A DNA stretch of 64,000 bases from Neoaquamicrobium sediminum (GCF_013240295.1 NZ_JABETK010000002.1:1116001-1180000), one strand, 5' to 3'; positions 40,691 through 49,944 are shown, counted from the first letter of the stretch. Notes: generated by a model not told the origin, from the sequence alone. Program-made: numbers and translations.

Positions 40691-40811
40691 TTTACGCAAG
40701 AATATACGAAACCGACGGTCCCGAACACTCCTATTCGCAAACACGTTCCACGGCAGGCGTGTTAACAATTTCTCTCAGGGAACATAACGTCAAATGCGAG
40801 GAAGAGCGCCA

Positions 40812-41927
40812 ATGCGCGTCGGCTGCCCCAAGGAAATCAAGAACCACGAATACCGCGTCGGCCTCACCCCCGGCTCGGTCCGCGAATATGTCACCCATGG
40901 CCACGACGTGCTCTTCGAGACCGGCGCGGGCGCCGGCATCGGCGCGGACGACGCAGCCTATATGGCCGCCGGCGCAAAAATCGCGAAGACGGCCGAGGAA
41001 GTGTTCGCCAAGTCGGACATGATCGTGAAGGTCAAGGAGCCGCAGCCCTCGGAATGGGTGCAGCTTCGCGAAGGCCAGATCCTCTACACCTATCTCCACC
41101 TGGCGCCCGATCCGGCGCAGACCAGCGGCCTCGTCGAGTCCGGCGTCACCGCGATCGCCTACGAGACCGTCACGGACGATCGTGGCGGCCTGCCGCTGCT
41201 TGCCCCCATGTCCGAGGTCGCCGGCCGGCTGGCGATCCAGGCCGGCGCGACGGCGTTGCAGAAGGCCAATGGCGGCCGTGGCGTTCTCCTGGGTGGTGTG
41301 CCGGGCGTGCTGCCCGGCAAGGTCACGGTCATCGGCGGCGGCGTGGTCGGTCTGAACGCGGCGAAGATGGCCGCCGGCCTCGGCGCCGACGTCACCATCA
41401 TCGACCGTTCGATCCCGCGCCTGCGCCAGCTCGACGACATCTTCAACGGCCGCGTGCACACCCGCTATTCCACCGTCGAGGCGCTTGAGGAAGAGTGCTT
41501 CTCCGCCGACGTGATCGTCGGCGCGGTGCTGATCCCGGGCGCGGCGGCCCCCAAGCTCGTCTCGCGCGAAATGCTGTCGGGCATGAAAAAGGGTGCGGTG
41601 CTGGTCGATGTCGCCATCGATCAGGGCGGCTGCTTCGAGACCTCGCACGCCACCACCCATGCCGAGCCCACCTACGAGGTCGACGGCGTCATCCATTATT
41701 GCGTCGCCAACATGCCGGGCGCCGTGCCGGTCACCTCGGCCCACGCGCTCAACAATGCAACCCTCCACTATGGCCTGCAGCTCGCCAATCGCGGCCTGAA
41801 GGCGATCGTTGACGATCCGCACCTGCGCAACGGCCTCAACGTGCACAAGGGCCGCATCACCAACCAGGCCGTCGCCGAAGCGCTCGGCTACGAAATGGTC
41901 GAGCCGCGGGCGGTCATCGCGGCCTGA
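40812..41927 (+). CDS. ald: Alanine dehydrogenase
   Basis: NAD-dependent oxidative deamination of L-alanine to pyruvate and ammonia (reversible). The 371-residue length is typical. It starts [18 protein letters not shown] and has the lysine-containing [10 protein letters not shown], the active-site YLHLAPD (His), the NAD-binding [18 protein letters not shown] and the C-terminal [20 protein letters not shown]. The ATG at 40812 fits the family; the ATG at 40794 adds six residues. A palindromic repeat and then a strong terminator follow the gene. Confidence 0.96.
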   Translation: MRVGCPKEIKNHEYRVGLTPGSVREYVTHGHDVLFETGAGAGIGADDAAYMAAGAKIAKTAEEVFAKSDMIVKVKEPQPSEWVQLREGQILYTYLHLAPDPAQTSGLVESGVTAIAYETVTDDRGGLPLLAPMSEVAGRLAIQAGATALQKANGGRGVLLGGVPGVLPGKVTVIGGGVVGLNAAKMAAGLGADVTIIDRSIPRLRQLDDIFNGRVHTRYSTVEALEEECFSADVIVGAVLIPGAAAPKLVSREMLSGMKKGAVLVDVAIDQGGCFETSHATTHAEPTYEVDGVIHYCVANMPGAVPVTSAHALNNATLHYGLQLANRGLKAIVDDPHLRNGLNVHKGRITNQAVAEALGYEMVEPRAVIAA

Positions 41928-41929
41928 AG

Positions 41930-41972
41930 CATGTCTCCCGAAAGTGGGAACCGGTTTCGGGACAAAGACATG
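41930..41972. repeat. Palindromic intergenic repeat
   Basis: A 43-base palindromic element: outer arms CATGTCT and AGACATG, inner arms CCCGAAA and TTTCGGG, separated by GTGGGAACCGG. Very similar palindromes are scattered between genes in Mesorhizobium, Sinorhizobium and relatives, as I recall. It lies four bases after the ald stop and before the terminator. Confidence 0.8.
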
Positions 41973-42022
41973 TCGTGAAGCCAACCGGGGTTTCCGCGCA
42001 AGTCCTCCCGCGCGGAGACGAT

Positions 42023-42057
42023 GGCCCGCCGGTCTGCACCACCGGCGGGCCTTTTTC
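42023..42057 (+). terminator. Intrinsic terminator of ald
   Basis: GGCCCGCCGGT (42023-42033) and ACCGGCGGGCC (42041-42051) form an 11-pair stem followed by TTTTT. It probably serves the convergent DUF1203 gene as well. Confidence 0.88.
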
Positions 42058-42061
42058 TTGG

Positions 42062-42535
42062 CTACGCCCGCTCGATCCTGAGCTGATAGCAGTTGTTCCG
42101 CGCCGATCGCATGTGGACATACGCGACCTCCGCGCGTTCGAAGATTTCGTGCGCGCGGCCGCAAATCTTGTGGGTCGCCACCACGCCGCCGGTGCCATAG
42201 ACGATGCGGTCGTCGGCACTGTAGCCCCGCAGTATGTAGTCCGGCGTAGCCCTGAACATCGGCGACAGCACGTCGCCTTCCGGCGCGCGTTCGCATTCGG
42301 CGGCATGCAGAAAGACCGGCCCCGTCTCCGCGTAGGGCTGCAGGGTCGGAAAGGGCCTGTACGCGAATGTCAGATAGCCTTCACCCGCCGCGACATGGCG
42401 CAGGCAGTGGCGGCACGGAATGCCGGAACCGTCCGAGATTCTGCGCTCGGGCGGGTTTCCGTAAGCGTCGGGCGCGCCGCGCTGATAGGCGCGGGCCTGT
42501 TCGGTGGGCATGGCGACAAAGCGGATCAGGGCCAT
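42062..42535 (-). CDS. DUF1203 domain protein
   Basis: A 157-residue protein of a conserved but uncharacterised family. Family-type motifs are DGSGIPCRHCLRHVAAGEGY, LTFAYRPFP, GPVFLHAAECE, YILRGYSADDRIVYGTG and the end HMRSARNNCYQLRIER. The CxxC in PCRHC and the His of FLHA hint at metal binding, but nothing is known. The ATG at 42535 (MALIRFVAMP) is preferred. Confidence 0.8.
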   Translation of the reverse strand: MALIRFVAMPTEQARAYQRGAPDAYGNPPERRISDGSGIPCRHCLRHVAAGEGYLTFAYRPFPTLQPYAETGPVFLHAAECERAPEGDVLSPMFRATPDYILRGYSADDRIVYGTGGVVATHKICGRAHEIFERAEVAYVHMRSARNNCYQLRIERA

Positions 42536-42610
42536 TTTGCGGGTCTCCGGCAGGGTTCGTGTCTGCCGCACCATCGAAAGATTGCATCGGCGTCGCCACC
42601 CGAAACATGA

Positions 42611-42639
42611 AGAAACCCGCCGGCGGGGAACCGGCGGGT
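42611..42639 (-). terminator. Terminator of the OmpA-like gene
   Basis: ACCCGCCGG (42615-42623) and CCGGCGGGT (42631-42639) pair around a seven-base loop, followed on the minus strand by TTTCTTC. It lies 47 bases past the stop. Confidence 0.7.
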
Positions 42640-42685
42640 CTGAAACCGTGCGCGAGGGGGAGAGCGCACGGCGGGGAAAGGTTCG

Positions 42686-43252
42686 TCAGCGCAGGAACGA
42701 GCCCACGTTGCGCAGGGTCACACGGCGGTTCTGCCACTCCTCGTAAGGGGTTTGCACCAGAAGGTATTCCTCGCCATAGCCCACCGTTTCCAGCGCGCTG
42801 GAGCGGATACCGAACTCGCGAACCAGCACGCGCTTCAGGGCTTCTGCACGACGCTCCGACAGTATCTGGTTGGAATAGGCCGAGCCGACCGCATCCGTAT
42901 GACCTTCGATGAGGACACGGCTGCGCGGCCGCCGATCAAGCATGCGGTTCAACGCATTGGCGATCTGCTCGACCTTGCGGTACTGCGAATAGGGAATCTC
43001 GGCCGAGCCAAAGGCGAAGTTGATCGACTGGATATCGATCGAAGGTGCTGCGCGGCGCAAATCGGACCGGCGCTTGAACTCCTGCACCGTCACGCGCCGC
43101 TGCGGGTCGACCCTCGTTCGCGGCTCGGCCTCGAGCTGGCGCAGAATGCGCTCGGCCGAGGGCATTTCGGGGGCGGAAATCGATTGGGCGGACGTCACGG
43201 CGGGAAAGGCGATGGCGGCCGCCATGGCAGCTATGAATGTGCGACGGAACAT
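42686..43252 (-). CDS. OmpA-family peptidoglycan-associated protein
   Basis: 188 residues with a signal peptide (ending TSA, about residue 22) and a C-terminal OmpA/MotB domain: INFAFGSAEIPYSQYRKVEQ, VLIEGHTDAVGSAYSNQILS, ERRAEALKRVLV and GYGEEYLL. The Asp in GHTDA and the Arg in SERRA bind the diaminopimelate of peptidoglycan in this family. There is no lipobox or N-terminal barrel, so it would be a soluble periplasmic wall-binding protein. It forms a single-gene unit. Confidence 0.88.
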   Translation of the reverse strand: MFRRTFIAAMAAAIAFPAVTSAQSISAPEMPSAERILRQLEAEPRTRVDPQRRVTVQEFKRRSDLRRAAPSIDIQSINFAFGSAEIPYSQYRKVEQIANALNRMLDRRPRSRVLIEGHTDAVGSAYSNQILSERRAEALKRVLVREFGIRSSALETVGYGEEYLLVQTPYEEWQNRRVTLRNVGSFLR

Positions 43253-43395
43253 TGTCGTCTCCTTCGGTTGCGCTGGGCGGCGCGTTGATCACGATCCGAA
43301 TTTGACAAAACCGCACTGAAACGAAGCTGAACGGGCTGTTGTCCGCCGTTCATAATCCTTAATCGCAGACGCAGCGGGATGCTGTCACCAGACTG

Positions 43396-43926
43396 TCAGC
43401 CCCACGGCTCCACCGTCTCCTCCGACCAGGCGTAGGGCGAAAACCCTATCCGCTGGTAGAGCTGCAGCGCACGCGGGCTGTCGAGCGTGTTGGTGTGGAT
43501 CACCAGTCGTTCCGGCTCATGCGCCCAGGCGGCAAATACGGCCTCCGACAGGAAGAACTTGGCAAGCCCCCTGCCCTGGAAATCCGGCGTAATACCGAAA
43601 TAAAGCACTTCCGCCTCGCCGGGCAGCCGCGACAGGTCGAGCTCGAAGAAGCCGGCGGGCGAGCCCTCGACATAGAGCACCTGGATTTCCGTGTGCTCGG
43701 CATGGATCGCCGCGGAGAGATCGGCATCGGTCAAATCGCGCCGCAGCAGCCAGTGATGCGCCTTCCCCACCTGCTCGTAGAGATAACGGTAAAAGGCAAG
43801 CGGCATGTCCTTGGTGCGCAATACCGCAAGTCGCTGTCCCTGTGGCATCTGCACCCGATGCGCAGGTGGCGCGGTCATCTCAAGATGGGTGATACGCGCC
43901 GTCATAGGCGCCGAAGGCGAAGCCAT
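43396..43926 (-). CDS. GNAT-family N-acetyltransferase
   Basis: 176 residues of the GCN5-related acetyltransferase fold, with the acetyl-CoA loop in YFGITPDFQGRGLAKFFLSEA (Q/RxxGxG type) and the C-terminal HTNTLDSPRALQLYQRIGF. The substrate is unknown. It starts one base after the sseA stop on the same strand, so it is the last gene of a probable cysteine/sulfur operon. Confidence 0.85.
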   Translation of the reverse strand: MASPSAPMTARITHLEMTAPPAHRVQMPQGQRLAVLRTKDMPLAFYRYLYEQVGKAHHWLLRRDLTDADLSAAIHAEHTEIQVLYVEGSPAGFFELDLSRLPGEAEVLYFGITPDFQGRGLAKFFLSEAVFAAWAHEPERLVIHTNTLDSPRALQLYQRIGFSPYAWSEETVEPWG

Positions 43927-43927
43927 C

Positions 43928-44779
43928 TCAATCCTTTCCGGTGACGACAGGCGTATCGTCGCGACCGCCCCACTCGGTCCATGATCCGTCGTACAGGCGG
44001 TTGTCCTCGTGGCCGACCGAGGCCAGCGCGAGCGAAATGACCGCAGCGGTCACGCCCGAGCCGCAGGACGTTACAACAGGCCTGGAAAGATCGAGGCCGG
44101 CCGCCTCCAGCACCGCCCTGAGCTCGTCGACGGGCAGCAACTTGCCGTCTTTTGAGAGCGACGGCGCCGGCACGTTCCTTGCACCCGGCATATGGCCAGA
44201 GCGCATCTTGGGCCGTGGTTCTGGGTCCGTGCCCGCAAACCGTCCCGCCGGTCGCGCATCGGCGATCTGCATCGAGCCGTCTTCGACGATCGAACGCATG
44301 TCGCCAAGCGAAGCAACGCGCGCGGCGTCGAAATCGACCTCGAAGAAGCCGGGGGCGATTTTCGTCGGCTCGCCCGTCACGGGCCGGCCATCCGCCTTCC
44401 AACGGTCGAAGCCGCCATCGAGCACGAAGACGTCCTTCGCGCCCATGATGCGGAACATCCACCATACGCGCGGCGCCGAAAACATGCCCGGCCCGTCATA
44501 GACGACGATGGTATCCTTCTCGTCGACGCCCATGGAGCTGGCGAACTGCGCGAACAGCCCCGGATGCGGCAGCGTATGCGGCAGGTCGCTCTGCGGCTCC
44601 ACGACCTTGTCCTGGTCGAAGAAGATCGCGCCCGGAATGTGCGCCGCTTCGTACTCGGCGCGCCCGTCCCGTCCCTGCGCCGGCAGATACCAGGAGGCGT
44701 CCACGATGGAGAGGCCGGGCTGGCCGACCCGCTCCTGCAGCCAGTCGGCCGAGACCACGAAGGCACTGGTTTCGCTCAT
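43928..44779 (-). CDS. sseA: 3-mercaptopyruvate sulfurtransferase
   Basis: Two-domain rhodanese-type enzyme moving sulfur from 3-mercaptopyruvate to an acceptor thiol. In the 283-residue form starting MSETSAF, the catalytic loop is CGSGVTA at Cys239, the sequence that distinguishes mercaptopyruvate from thiosulfate sulfurtransferases. The inactive N-terminal domain has the ADWLQERVGQPGLSIVDASW start and GHIPGA-like AAHIPGAIFFD. Its start (ATG 44779, or GTG 44782) is just after the alaX stop. Confidence 0.93.
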   Translation of the reverse strand: MSETSAFVVSADWLQERVGQPGLSIVDASWYLPAQGRDGRAEYEAAHIPGAIFFDQDKVVEPQSDLPHTLPHPGLFAQFASSMGVDEKDTIVVYDGPGMFSAPRVWWMFRIMGAKDVFVLDGGFDRWKADGRPVTGEPTKIAPGFFEVDFDAARVASLGDMRSIVEDGSMQIADARPAGRFAGTDPEPRPKMRSGHMPGARNVPAPSLSKDGKLLPVDELRAVLEAAGLDLSRPVVTSCGSGVTAAVISLALASVGHEDNRLYDGSWTEWGGRDDTPVVTGKD

Positions 44780-44790
44780 CACCGTCTCCG

Positions 44791-45534
44791 TCAGCTTGCC
44801 GGCATTGGACCGAAGCGAAGGCGGAACCGCCGGTTCTCGCGCCCCTTCTTCTCGATCTTGCCGATATGGATTTCGCCCACCTCCGCCGTGGAGGCGACAT
44901 GGGTGCCACCGCAGGGCTGGCTGTCGATCGTGCCGCCCTCGCCGATGCCGACCAGCCGGATGCGGCCCGTGCCGGTTGGCGGTCGCACGTTCTTGGATTT
45001 CACCAGCGAGGGATTGGCTGCAAGTTCCTCATCGGTGATCCAGCGCGTGAACACAGGATGGTCGGCCCGCACCAGTTCCATCAGCCGCGCGGTCACGTCT
45101 TCCTTGGTCACGCTGGAATCGGGCAAGTCGAAATCGACGCGGCTGTCGTCCTCGCTCACGGAGGCGCCGGTGATCGGAAACGGGCAGACGACGGTCAGGA
45201 GATGGCAGGCCGTATGCATCCGCATCAGCTTCAGCCGCCGTTCCCAGTCGATTTCGCCTCTCAGGGTTTCACCGGGCTCCGGCAAGTCCGCGCCGGCAGC
45301 CGGCACATGGATGATCTCGTCCTTGGTTTCGCCGGTGATCGTCGCGGCAATCGCGATGGTCGAGCCGTCCGCGCGGCGTAGCAGACCCGTGTCGCCCGGC
45401 TGCCCGCCCGAGGTCGCATAGAATACGGTCCGGTCGAGCAGGATGCCGCCCCTGTCGTTGATACCCACGACACGCGCTTCCATGGTTTTCTGGTAGGAGT
45501 CTTCGCGGAAGAGAGCCTGCGTAGTCGTCGCCAT
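44791..45534 (-). CDS. alaX: Alanyl-tRNA editing protein AlaX
   Basis: Free-standing editing domain that hydrolyses mischarged Ser-tRNA-Ala or Gly-tRNA-Ala. The zinc ligands are His107 and His111 (HTACH) and Cys208 and His212 (CGGTH), in a 247-residue protein with the N-terminal beta barrel (YATSGGQPGDTG). It carries the N-terminal glycine-rich domain, so it is the AlaX-M/L type. It lies between cysK and sseA in the same direction. Confidence 0.93.
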   Translation of the reverse strand: MATTTQALFREDSYQKTMEARVVGINDRGGILLDRTVFYATSGGQPGDTGLLRRADGSTIAIAATITGETKDEIIHVPAAGADLPEPGETLRGEIDWERRLKLMRMHTACHLLTVVCPFPITGASVSEDDSRVDFDLPDSSVTKEDVTARLMELVRADHPVFTRWITDEELAANPSLVKSKNVRPPTGTGRIRLVGIGEGGTIDSQPCGGTHVASTAEVGEIHIGKIEKKGRENRRFRLRFGPMPAS

Positions 45535-45722
45535 CACGCCCGCTCCACAGGCGTCGCGTTGCGTGTGGGGAACCCGGTCGGGTATGTCGCGCTATCCATG
45601 TGTCCTCTCTCGGCCGCACCCGGGTCACACGGGACCCGGATTCGCGGCGACAGAGAACACCACGCACAGCAAGACTGCAACCGCCCCGATGGCGCGGCGG
45701 CTACGAGCGCAACGCGAAAAGA

Positions 45723-46757
45723 TTAGGCCACGTCTTCGTATGGAACCGAAATCTGCGGCGTCGTTTCCATCCAGCCCGGCACCGGAAGCTTCTTTTCATG
45801 CAGGAACTGCGGGTTGAACAGCTTCGACTGATAGCGCATGCCGTAGTCGCAGAGCATGGTTACGATGGTGTGGCCCGGCCCCATATCCCGGGCGAGCCTG
45901 ATTGCACCGGCAATGTTGATGCCGGTCGAGCCGCCCAGGCAAAGCCCCTCTTCCTGCACCAGGTCGAAAACGATGGGCAATGCCTCCTCGTCCGGAACCT
46001 GATACGAAAAGTCCGGCTCGAACCCTTCGAGATTGGCGGTGATGCGCCCCTGCCCTATGCCCTCGGTTATGGACGAGCCTTCCGATTTGAGCTCACCCGT
46101 CGTGTAATAGCTGTAGAGCGCCGCGCCCAGCGGGTCAGCCAGCGCGACCTTCACGGCGTTGCTGTTCTGGCGCAGTCCTGCCGCCACCCCGGCCAGCGTG
46201 CCGCCGGTGCCGACAGCGGAAACGAAACCGTCAATCTTTCCGTCCGTCTGCCGCCAGATTTCCTGCGCGGTGGTTTCGATATGCCCGTCGCGGTTGGCCA
46301 CGTTGTCGAATTGATTGGCCCAGATCGCGCCGTTGGGCTCGGTCTTCGCCAGTTGTTCGGCCAGCCGCCCGGAAACCTTCACATAGTTGTTCGGGTTCTT
46401 GTAGGGCACGGCCGGCACCTCGATCAGTTCCGCGCCGAGCAGCCGCAGGGCGTCCTTCTTCTCCTGGCTCTGCGTCTCGGGGATGACGATCACGGTGCGG
46501 TAGCCGAGCGCCTTCGCCACCAAGGTCAGGCCGATACCCGTGTTGCCGGCAGTGCCTTCCACGATAACGCCGCCCGGCCGCAGCAGGCCCTTGCGCTCCG
46601 CATCCCGGATGATGAACAGCCCGGCCCGGTCCTTGATCGACTGTCCCGGGTTGAGAAATTCGGCCTTGCCGAGAATCTCACAACCGGTTTCTTCCGAGGC
46701 ACGCTTGAGCCGGATCAGCGGCGTGTTGCCGATGATATCGATCACGGAACTGGTCAT
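45723..46757 (-). CDS. cysK: Cysteine synthase A (O-acetylserine sulfhydrylase)
   Basis: PLP enzyme making cysteine from O-acetylserine and sulfide. The PLP lysine is Lys42 (PGQSIKDRAG). The phosphate and substrate loops are EGTAGNTGIGL and VGTGGTLAG. The 344-residue length and the C-terminal VTMLCDYGMRYQSKLFNPQF tail resemble a clade common in Rhizobiales that also shows features of cystathionine beta-synthase cores, so the exact sulfur acceptor chemistry is not certain. It is the first gene of cysK-alaX-sseA-GNAT, with a 188-base gap before alaX. Confidence 0.92.
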   Translation of the reverse strand: MTSSVIDIIGNTPLIRLKRASEETGCEILGKAEFLNPGQSIKDRAGLFIIRDAERKGLLRPGGVIVEGTAGNTGIGLTLVAKALGYRTVIVIPETQSQEKKDALRLLGAELIEVPAVPYKNPNNYVKVSGRLAEQLAKTEPNGAIWANQFDNVANRDGHIETTAQEIWRQTDGKIDGFVSAVGTGGTLAGVAAGLRQNSNAVKVALADPLGAALYSYYTTGELKSEGSSITEGIGQGRITANLEGFEPDFSYQVPDEEALPIVFDLVQEEGLCLGGSTGINIAGAIRLARDMGPGHTIVTMLCDYGMRYQSKLFNPQFLHEKKLPVPGWMETTPQISVPYEDVA

Positions 46758-46940
46758 GAAACTTTCCTTGTCGTCATCTTTTGCGCGAGCCTAGAAACGT
46801 GGAAGGTTGCTTTCAAGGTTGGATTTTGCGCCAAACCTGCTTATTTCGGCATCCCGATACCCAATGTCGCCCGGTGGCCTTTCCAAGGGGCGCCGGCGTC
46901 GTTACCACATCCTGCCGCGAAACCAGCTTCGGACTTCTTC

Positions 46941-47752
46941 ATGACGCTGTACAGAGCCGACCCAAAGGACGGCGTCGCCTGGATAACGGCGCCAGCACCG
47001 GTCTAGGCAGGCAGCTTGCGCTCGATCTCGCCCGTGAAGGGTTCGTGGTCGCCGCAATGGCGCGTGACGAGGAACGCCTACTGACGCTTGTCGAGGAAGC
47101 GGCAGGTGCGCGCGGCCGTATCGTTCCCTATTTCTGCGACGTGACCGACGAACGCGGCATGGAGCGCACGGTCGCGGCGATCGAAAAGGAACTCGGGCCG
47201 ATCGTGCTCACCGTACTAAATGCCGGCATCTATTCGGCCACACATGGCGAACGGCTGGAAACCTACAATTTCACGACCACCTACGGGGTAAACCTGCTGG
47301 GCGTCATCTACGGGCTTGTGCCGGTGGCAGATCTGATGCGCGACCGCGGCCGCGGCCAGATCGCCATCATCGGCTCCGTCACCTCCTATTTCGGCCTGCC
47401 GGCGGCCGGTGCGTATGGCAGCTCGAAGGCCGCGCTCCACAGTCTGGCGCAGTCGCTTCGCTACGATTTCGACAAGCTCAACATCCGCCTGCAGATCGTC
47501 AACCCGGGCTTTATCGACACGCCACTCACGGCGAAGAACCGTTTCACGATGCCGGGGCTGCTCGCCGTCGAGGATGCGTCCCGGCGGCTTCTCCGCGGCT
47601 TGCGCAAGGGCGGCTTCGAGATCGCGTTCCCGCGCCGCATGGTCTGGCCGACCCGGATCATGCGGTTCTTGCCCGAGGCACTGCGCTATCGCATCATGCG
47701 TCGCATTACGGGTTGGGACGGAAGACGTTTCGGCACCAGATCCAAGCGTTGA
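46941..47752 (+). CDS. Short-chain dehydrogenase/reductase (frameshifted near 46989)
   Basis: Starts MTLYRADPKDGVAWIT in one frame and continues GASTGLGRQLALDLAREG in another. Adding one G to the GG at 46988-46989 restores the classical WITGASTGLGRQ Rossmann start. The rest is a complete SDR with LNAGIYS (NAG), the catalytic Ser in GSVTSYFGLP and YGSSKAALH (YxxxK). The repaired length is about 270 residues. The C-terminus is basic (MRRITGWDGRRFGTRSKR), as in membrane-associated SDRs. An alpha/beta hydrolase gene follows by 25 bases. The substrate is unknown. Confidence 0.87.
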
Positions 47753-47777
47753 AACGGGAGCGGAGGCGATTGTGAGA

Positions 47778-48743
47778 ATGATCTTGCTCATCGTCGCCGT
47801 CGTGCTGGTCGCGCTGATCCTGCTGTTCCTGGCCGGCCCGCGCGTTGCCACCGACACGACGATCACATTCGACGAAACCGCGATCGGAGATGATCCCGTC
47901 GCCTGGCTTGCCGCGCGGGAGGCAGACGTCCCCAATCTCCGCGCCGAACTGGCGAAGGAAATCGTCTGGGCCGACCCCGTATCGAAGGCCCGCACGCCGC
48001 TGGCGATCGTCTACGTCCACGGTTTTTCGGCATCCAAAGCTGAGCTGCGCCCGGTGCCGGACCGCGTGGCCGCCGAGATCGGGGCGAACGTCTTTTACAC
48101 ACGGCTTGCCGGTCATGGCCGCGACGGCCCTGCAATGGCGGAAGCCTCGCTGAACGACTGGATCAACGATTACGCCGAGGCGATGGCCATAGGGCGGGCA
48201 ATCGGCGACAGGGTCGTCGTCATAGCGACCTCCACCGGCGCGGCACTCGCCACCTGGGCGGCGACGCAGCCCGAACTGTCTCGCGATGTCGCCGGCTACG
48301 TCCTGATTTCACCCAACTACGGCGTGCAGGCCCCAGGCGCATGGCTGCTGACAATGCCCTGGGGCAGGCAGATCGCGGAAATGGTGATCGGCCCCGAACG
48401 CGGCTTCGAACCCGTCAACGAAGAGCACGCGCGATACTGGACCACCCGCTATCCGACCGCGGCGACGCTGCCGATGGCCGCCCTGACCAAACTTGCGCGG
48501 CAGTCGGTGGTCGAGCGGGCCCACGCGCCGGCGCTCTTCATTTTCTCCGATGCCGATGCCGTCGTGCGTCCCGAACTGACCCGAGACATAGCGGCCCGCT
48601 GGGGCAAGCCGCACGAAACGATGATCGTCGAGAGTTCCGACGATCCGTCCAACCACATAATTGCGGGCGACGCCATCTCGCCGTCGACGACCACGCTCTT
48701 CGCCGGGCGCATTAGCGAATGGATCTCAGAGCTCAGGCGCTGA
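47778..48743 (+). CDS. Membrane-anchored alpha/beta hydrolase
   Basis: 321 residues beginning with one hydrophobic helix (ILLIVAVVLVALILLFLAGP), so it is probably anchored in or exported across the inner membrane. The hydrolase domain has YVHGFSASKAE, LAGHGRDG, the nucleophile region IATSTGAALA (Ser or Thr in place of the usual GxSxG), the Asp in FSDADAVV and a C-terminal SNHII. The nucleophile elbow is atypical. A GTG at 47772 is an alternative start. Its stop overlaps the end of the convergent MFS gene by 11 bases. Confidence 0.8.
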   Translation: MILLIVAVVLVALILLFLAGPRVATDTTITFDETAIGDDPVAWLAAREADVPNLRAELAKEIVWADPVSKARTPLAIVYVHGFSASKAELRPVPDRVAAEIGANVFYTRLAGHGRDGPAMAEASLNDWINDYAEAMAIGRAIGDRVVVIATSTGAALATWAATQPELSRDVAGYVLISPNYGVQAPGAWLLTMPWGRQIAEMVIGPERGFEPVNEEHARYWTTRYPTAATLPMAALTKLARQSVVERAHAPALFIFSDADAVVRPELTRDIAARWGKPHETMIVESSDDPSNHIIAGDAISPSTTTLFAGRISEWISELRR

Positions 48744-49944
48744 CTTGCGCTGCCGCCTTTTCCGGCTTGGCGTCGCGACAGGCCAGATAGATGACCAGCG
48801 ACAGCGCCAGCGTGGCTGCGTAGAACCAGAACAGCGACTGATAGGCTGCCGCCGGCGCGTCAGCGGCCGTGTTCGCGGTAACAACGGCCCCGGTCGCGAA
48901 CTGCATGATGCCCACCCCGCCTATCGAGAAGAAGTTGAGCATCGTCACGCCGCGCCCGGTCAGGTGCGGCGGCAGGAATGCGCGGCCGTGCGCCATCAGC
49001 AGGCCATAACTGCCGCCCGTCAATCCGATCAGCACGAGAAACACGGTCGTGGTGACGACGTCGGTCACCGGATAAAGAGCGATCACCACCAGCACCACGA
49101 GGCCGATCGCATTGCCGCCGACGGCAACCCATTTGCGGGTGCCGAACAGCGTATCGAGCGGGCCATAGACAAAGCTGCCGACGACCATCGCCAGCGCCAT
49201 GAACAGCGTCACCTGCCCTATAGCCAGTGAATCGAGGCCGTAGACATCGGAAAGATAGGGCCCGGCCCAGAGGCCGCGTATGCCGGCGGCAGCGGCATAA
49301 TTCAGCGCCACCAGCGGCAGGATCGGCCACAGCACTTTCAGGCTGAAGAGTTCCAGATAACCGGCAAAGCCGTTGTCAGCCGTCCCGTCGCCATGCCGCG
49401 CCGGATCGCGCACGAAGAACAGTACGGCTACGGCGGTCACCAGCGTCACCGCGCCGAGCCCCAGCATGACCGGTCGCCAGCCGAAGGCGTCGGCGGCGGC
49501 CGCCAGCGGCGAAGCGCCGATCACGTTGCCGAACGAACCGAACCCGACAAGCCAGGAAACCAGGATCGCCAGCCGTGCCGGCGAATAGGTGCGTGCGAAG
49601 ATGAAGACGGAGGCCATCAGCACAGGCGCGCAGCCGATGCCGATCATCGTCATCGCGACGATGACCATCCAGGGTTGGGTCGCGCCCGCAAAAACCAGGG
49701 CGCCGCCGGCGCCGCCCAGCGCAAGCAGCGTGGCTGCGGTGCGCTTCGGCCCGTACCGGTCGAGCGCGACGCCGATGCCGAACTGCGACAGCGCGAAGGC
49801 CACGAACCAGGCACCGGACGCGACCGAAAGGTCGCCCTTCGTCGCGCCCAGCTCCGTTATCAGGGCCGGCGTCAGGACCGCGAGGAAGGAGCGGTAGAAT
49901 TGCGAAAGGACGTAGGCGATCGCGAGCGCAGCCAATCCGGCCAT
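48733..49944 (-). CDS. MFS transporter
   Basis: A 12-span major facilitator of 403 residues with the loop 2-3 signature FGIGVALDRYGPKRTAA and a second-half copy FVYGPLDTLFGTRKWVAVGG. It lacks clues to the substrate. The ATG at 49942-49944 (MAGLAALAIAYVL) is preferred because the upstream residues are not hydrophobic. It overlaps the open frame of the upstream helicase gene, and its stop overlaps the convergent hydrolase by 11 bases. Confidence 0.85.
   Translation of the reverse strand: MAGLAALAIAYVLSQFYRSFLAVLTPALITELGATKGDLSVASGAWFVAFALSQFGIGVALDRYGPKRTAATLLALGGAGGALVFAGATQPWMVIVAMTMIGIGCAPVLMASVFIFARTYSPARLAILVSWLVGFGSFGNVIGASPLAAAADAFGWRPVMLGLGAVTLVTAVAVLFFVRDPARHGDGTADNGFAGYLELFSLKVLWPILPLVALNYAAAAGIRGLWAGPYLSDVYGLDSLAIGQVTLFMALAMVVGSFVYGPLDTLFGTRKWVAVGGNAIGLVVLVVIALYPVTDVVTTTVFLVLIGLTGGSYGLLMAHGRAFLPPHLTGRGVTMLNFFSIGGVGIMQFATGAVVTANTAADAPAAAYQSLFWFYAATLALSLVIYLACRDAKPEKAAAQVSA

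Noticed and set aside
45538-45722. Possible small gene between cysK and alaX
   Set aside because: Frames here are short and low-complexity and overlap alaX out of frame; no ribosome site or motif was seen.
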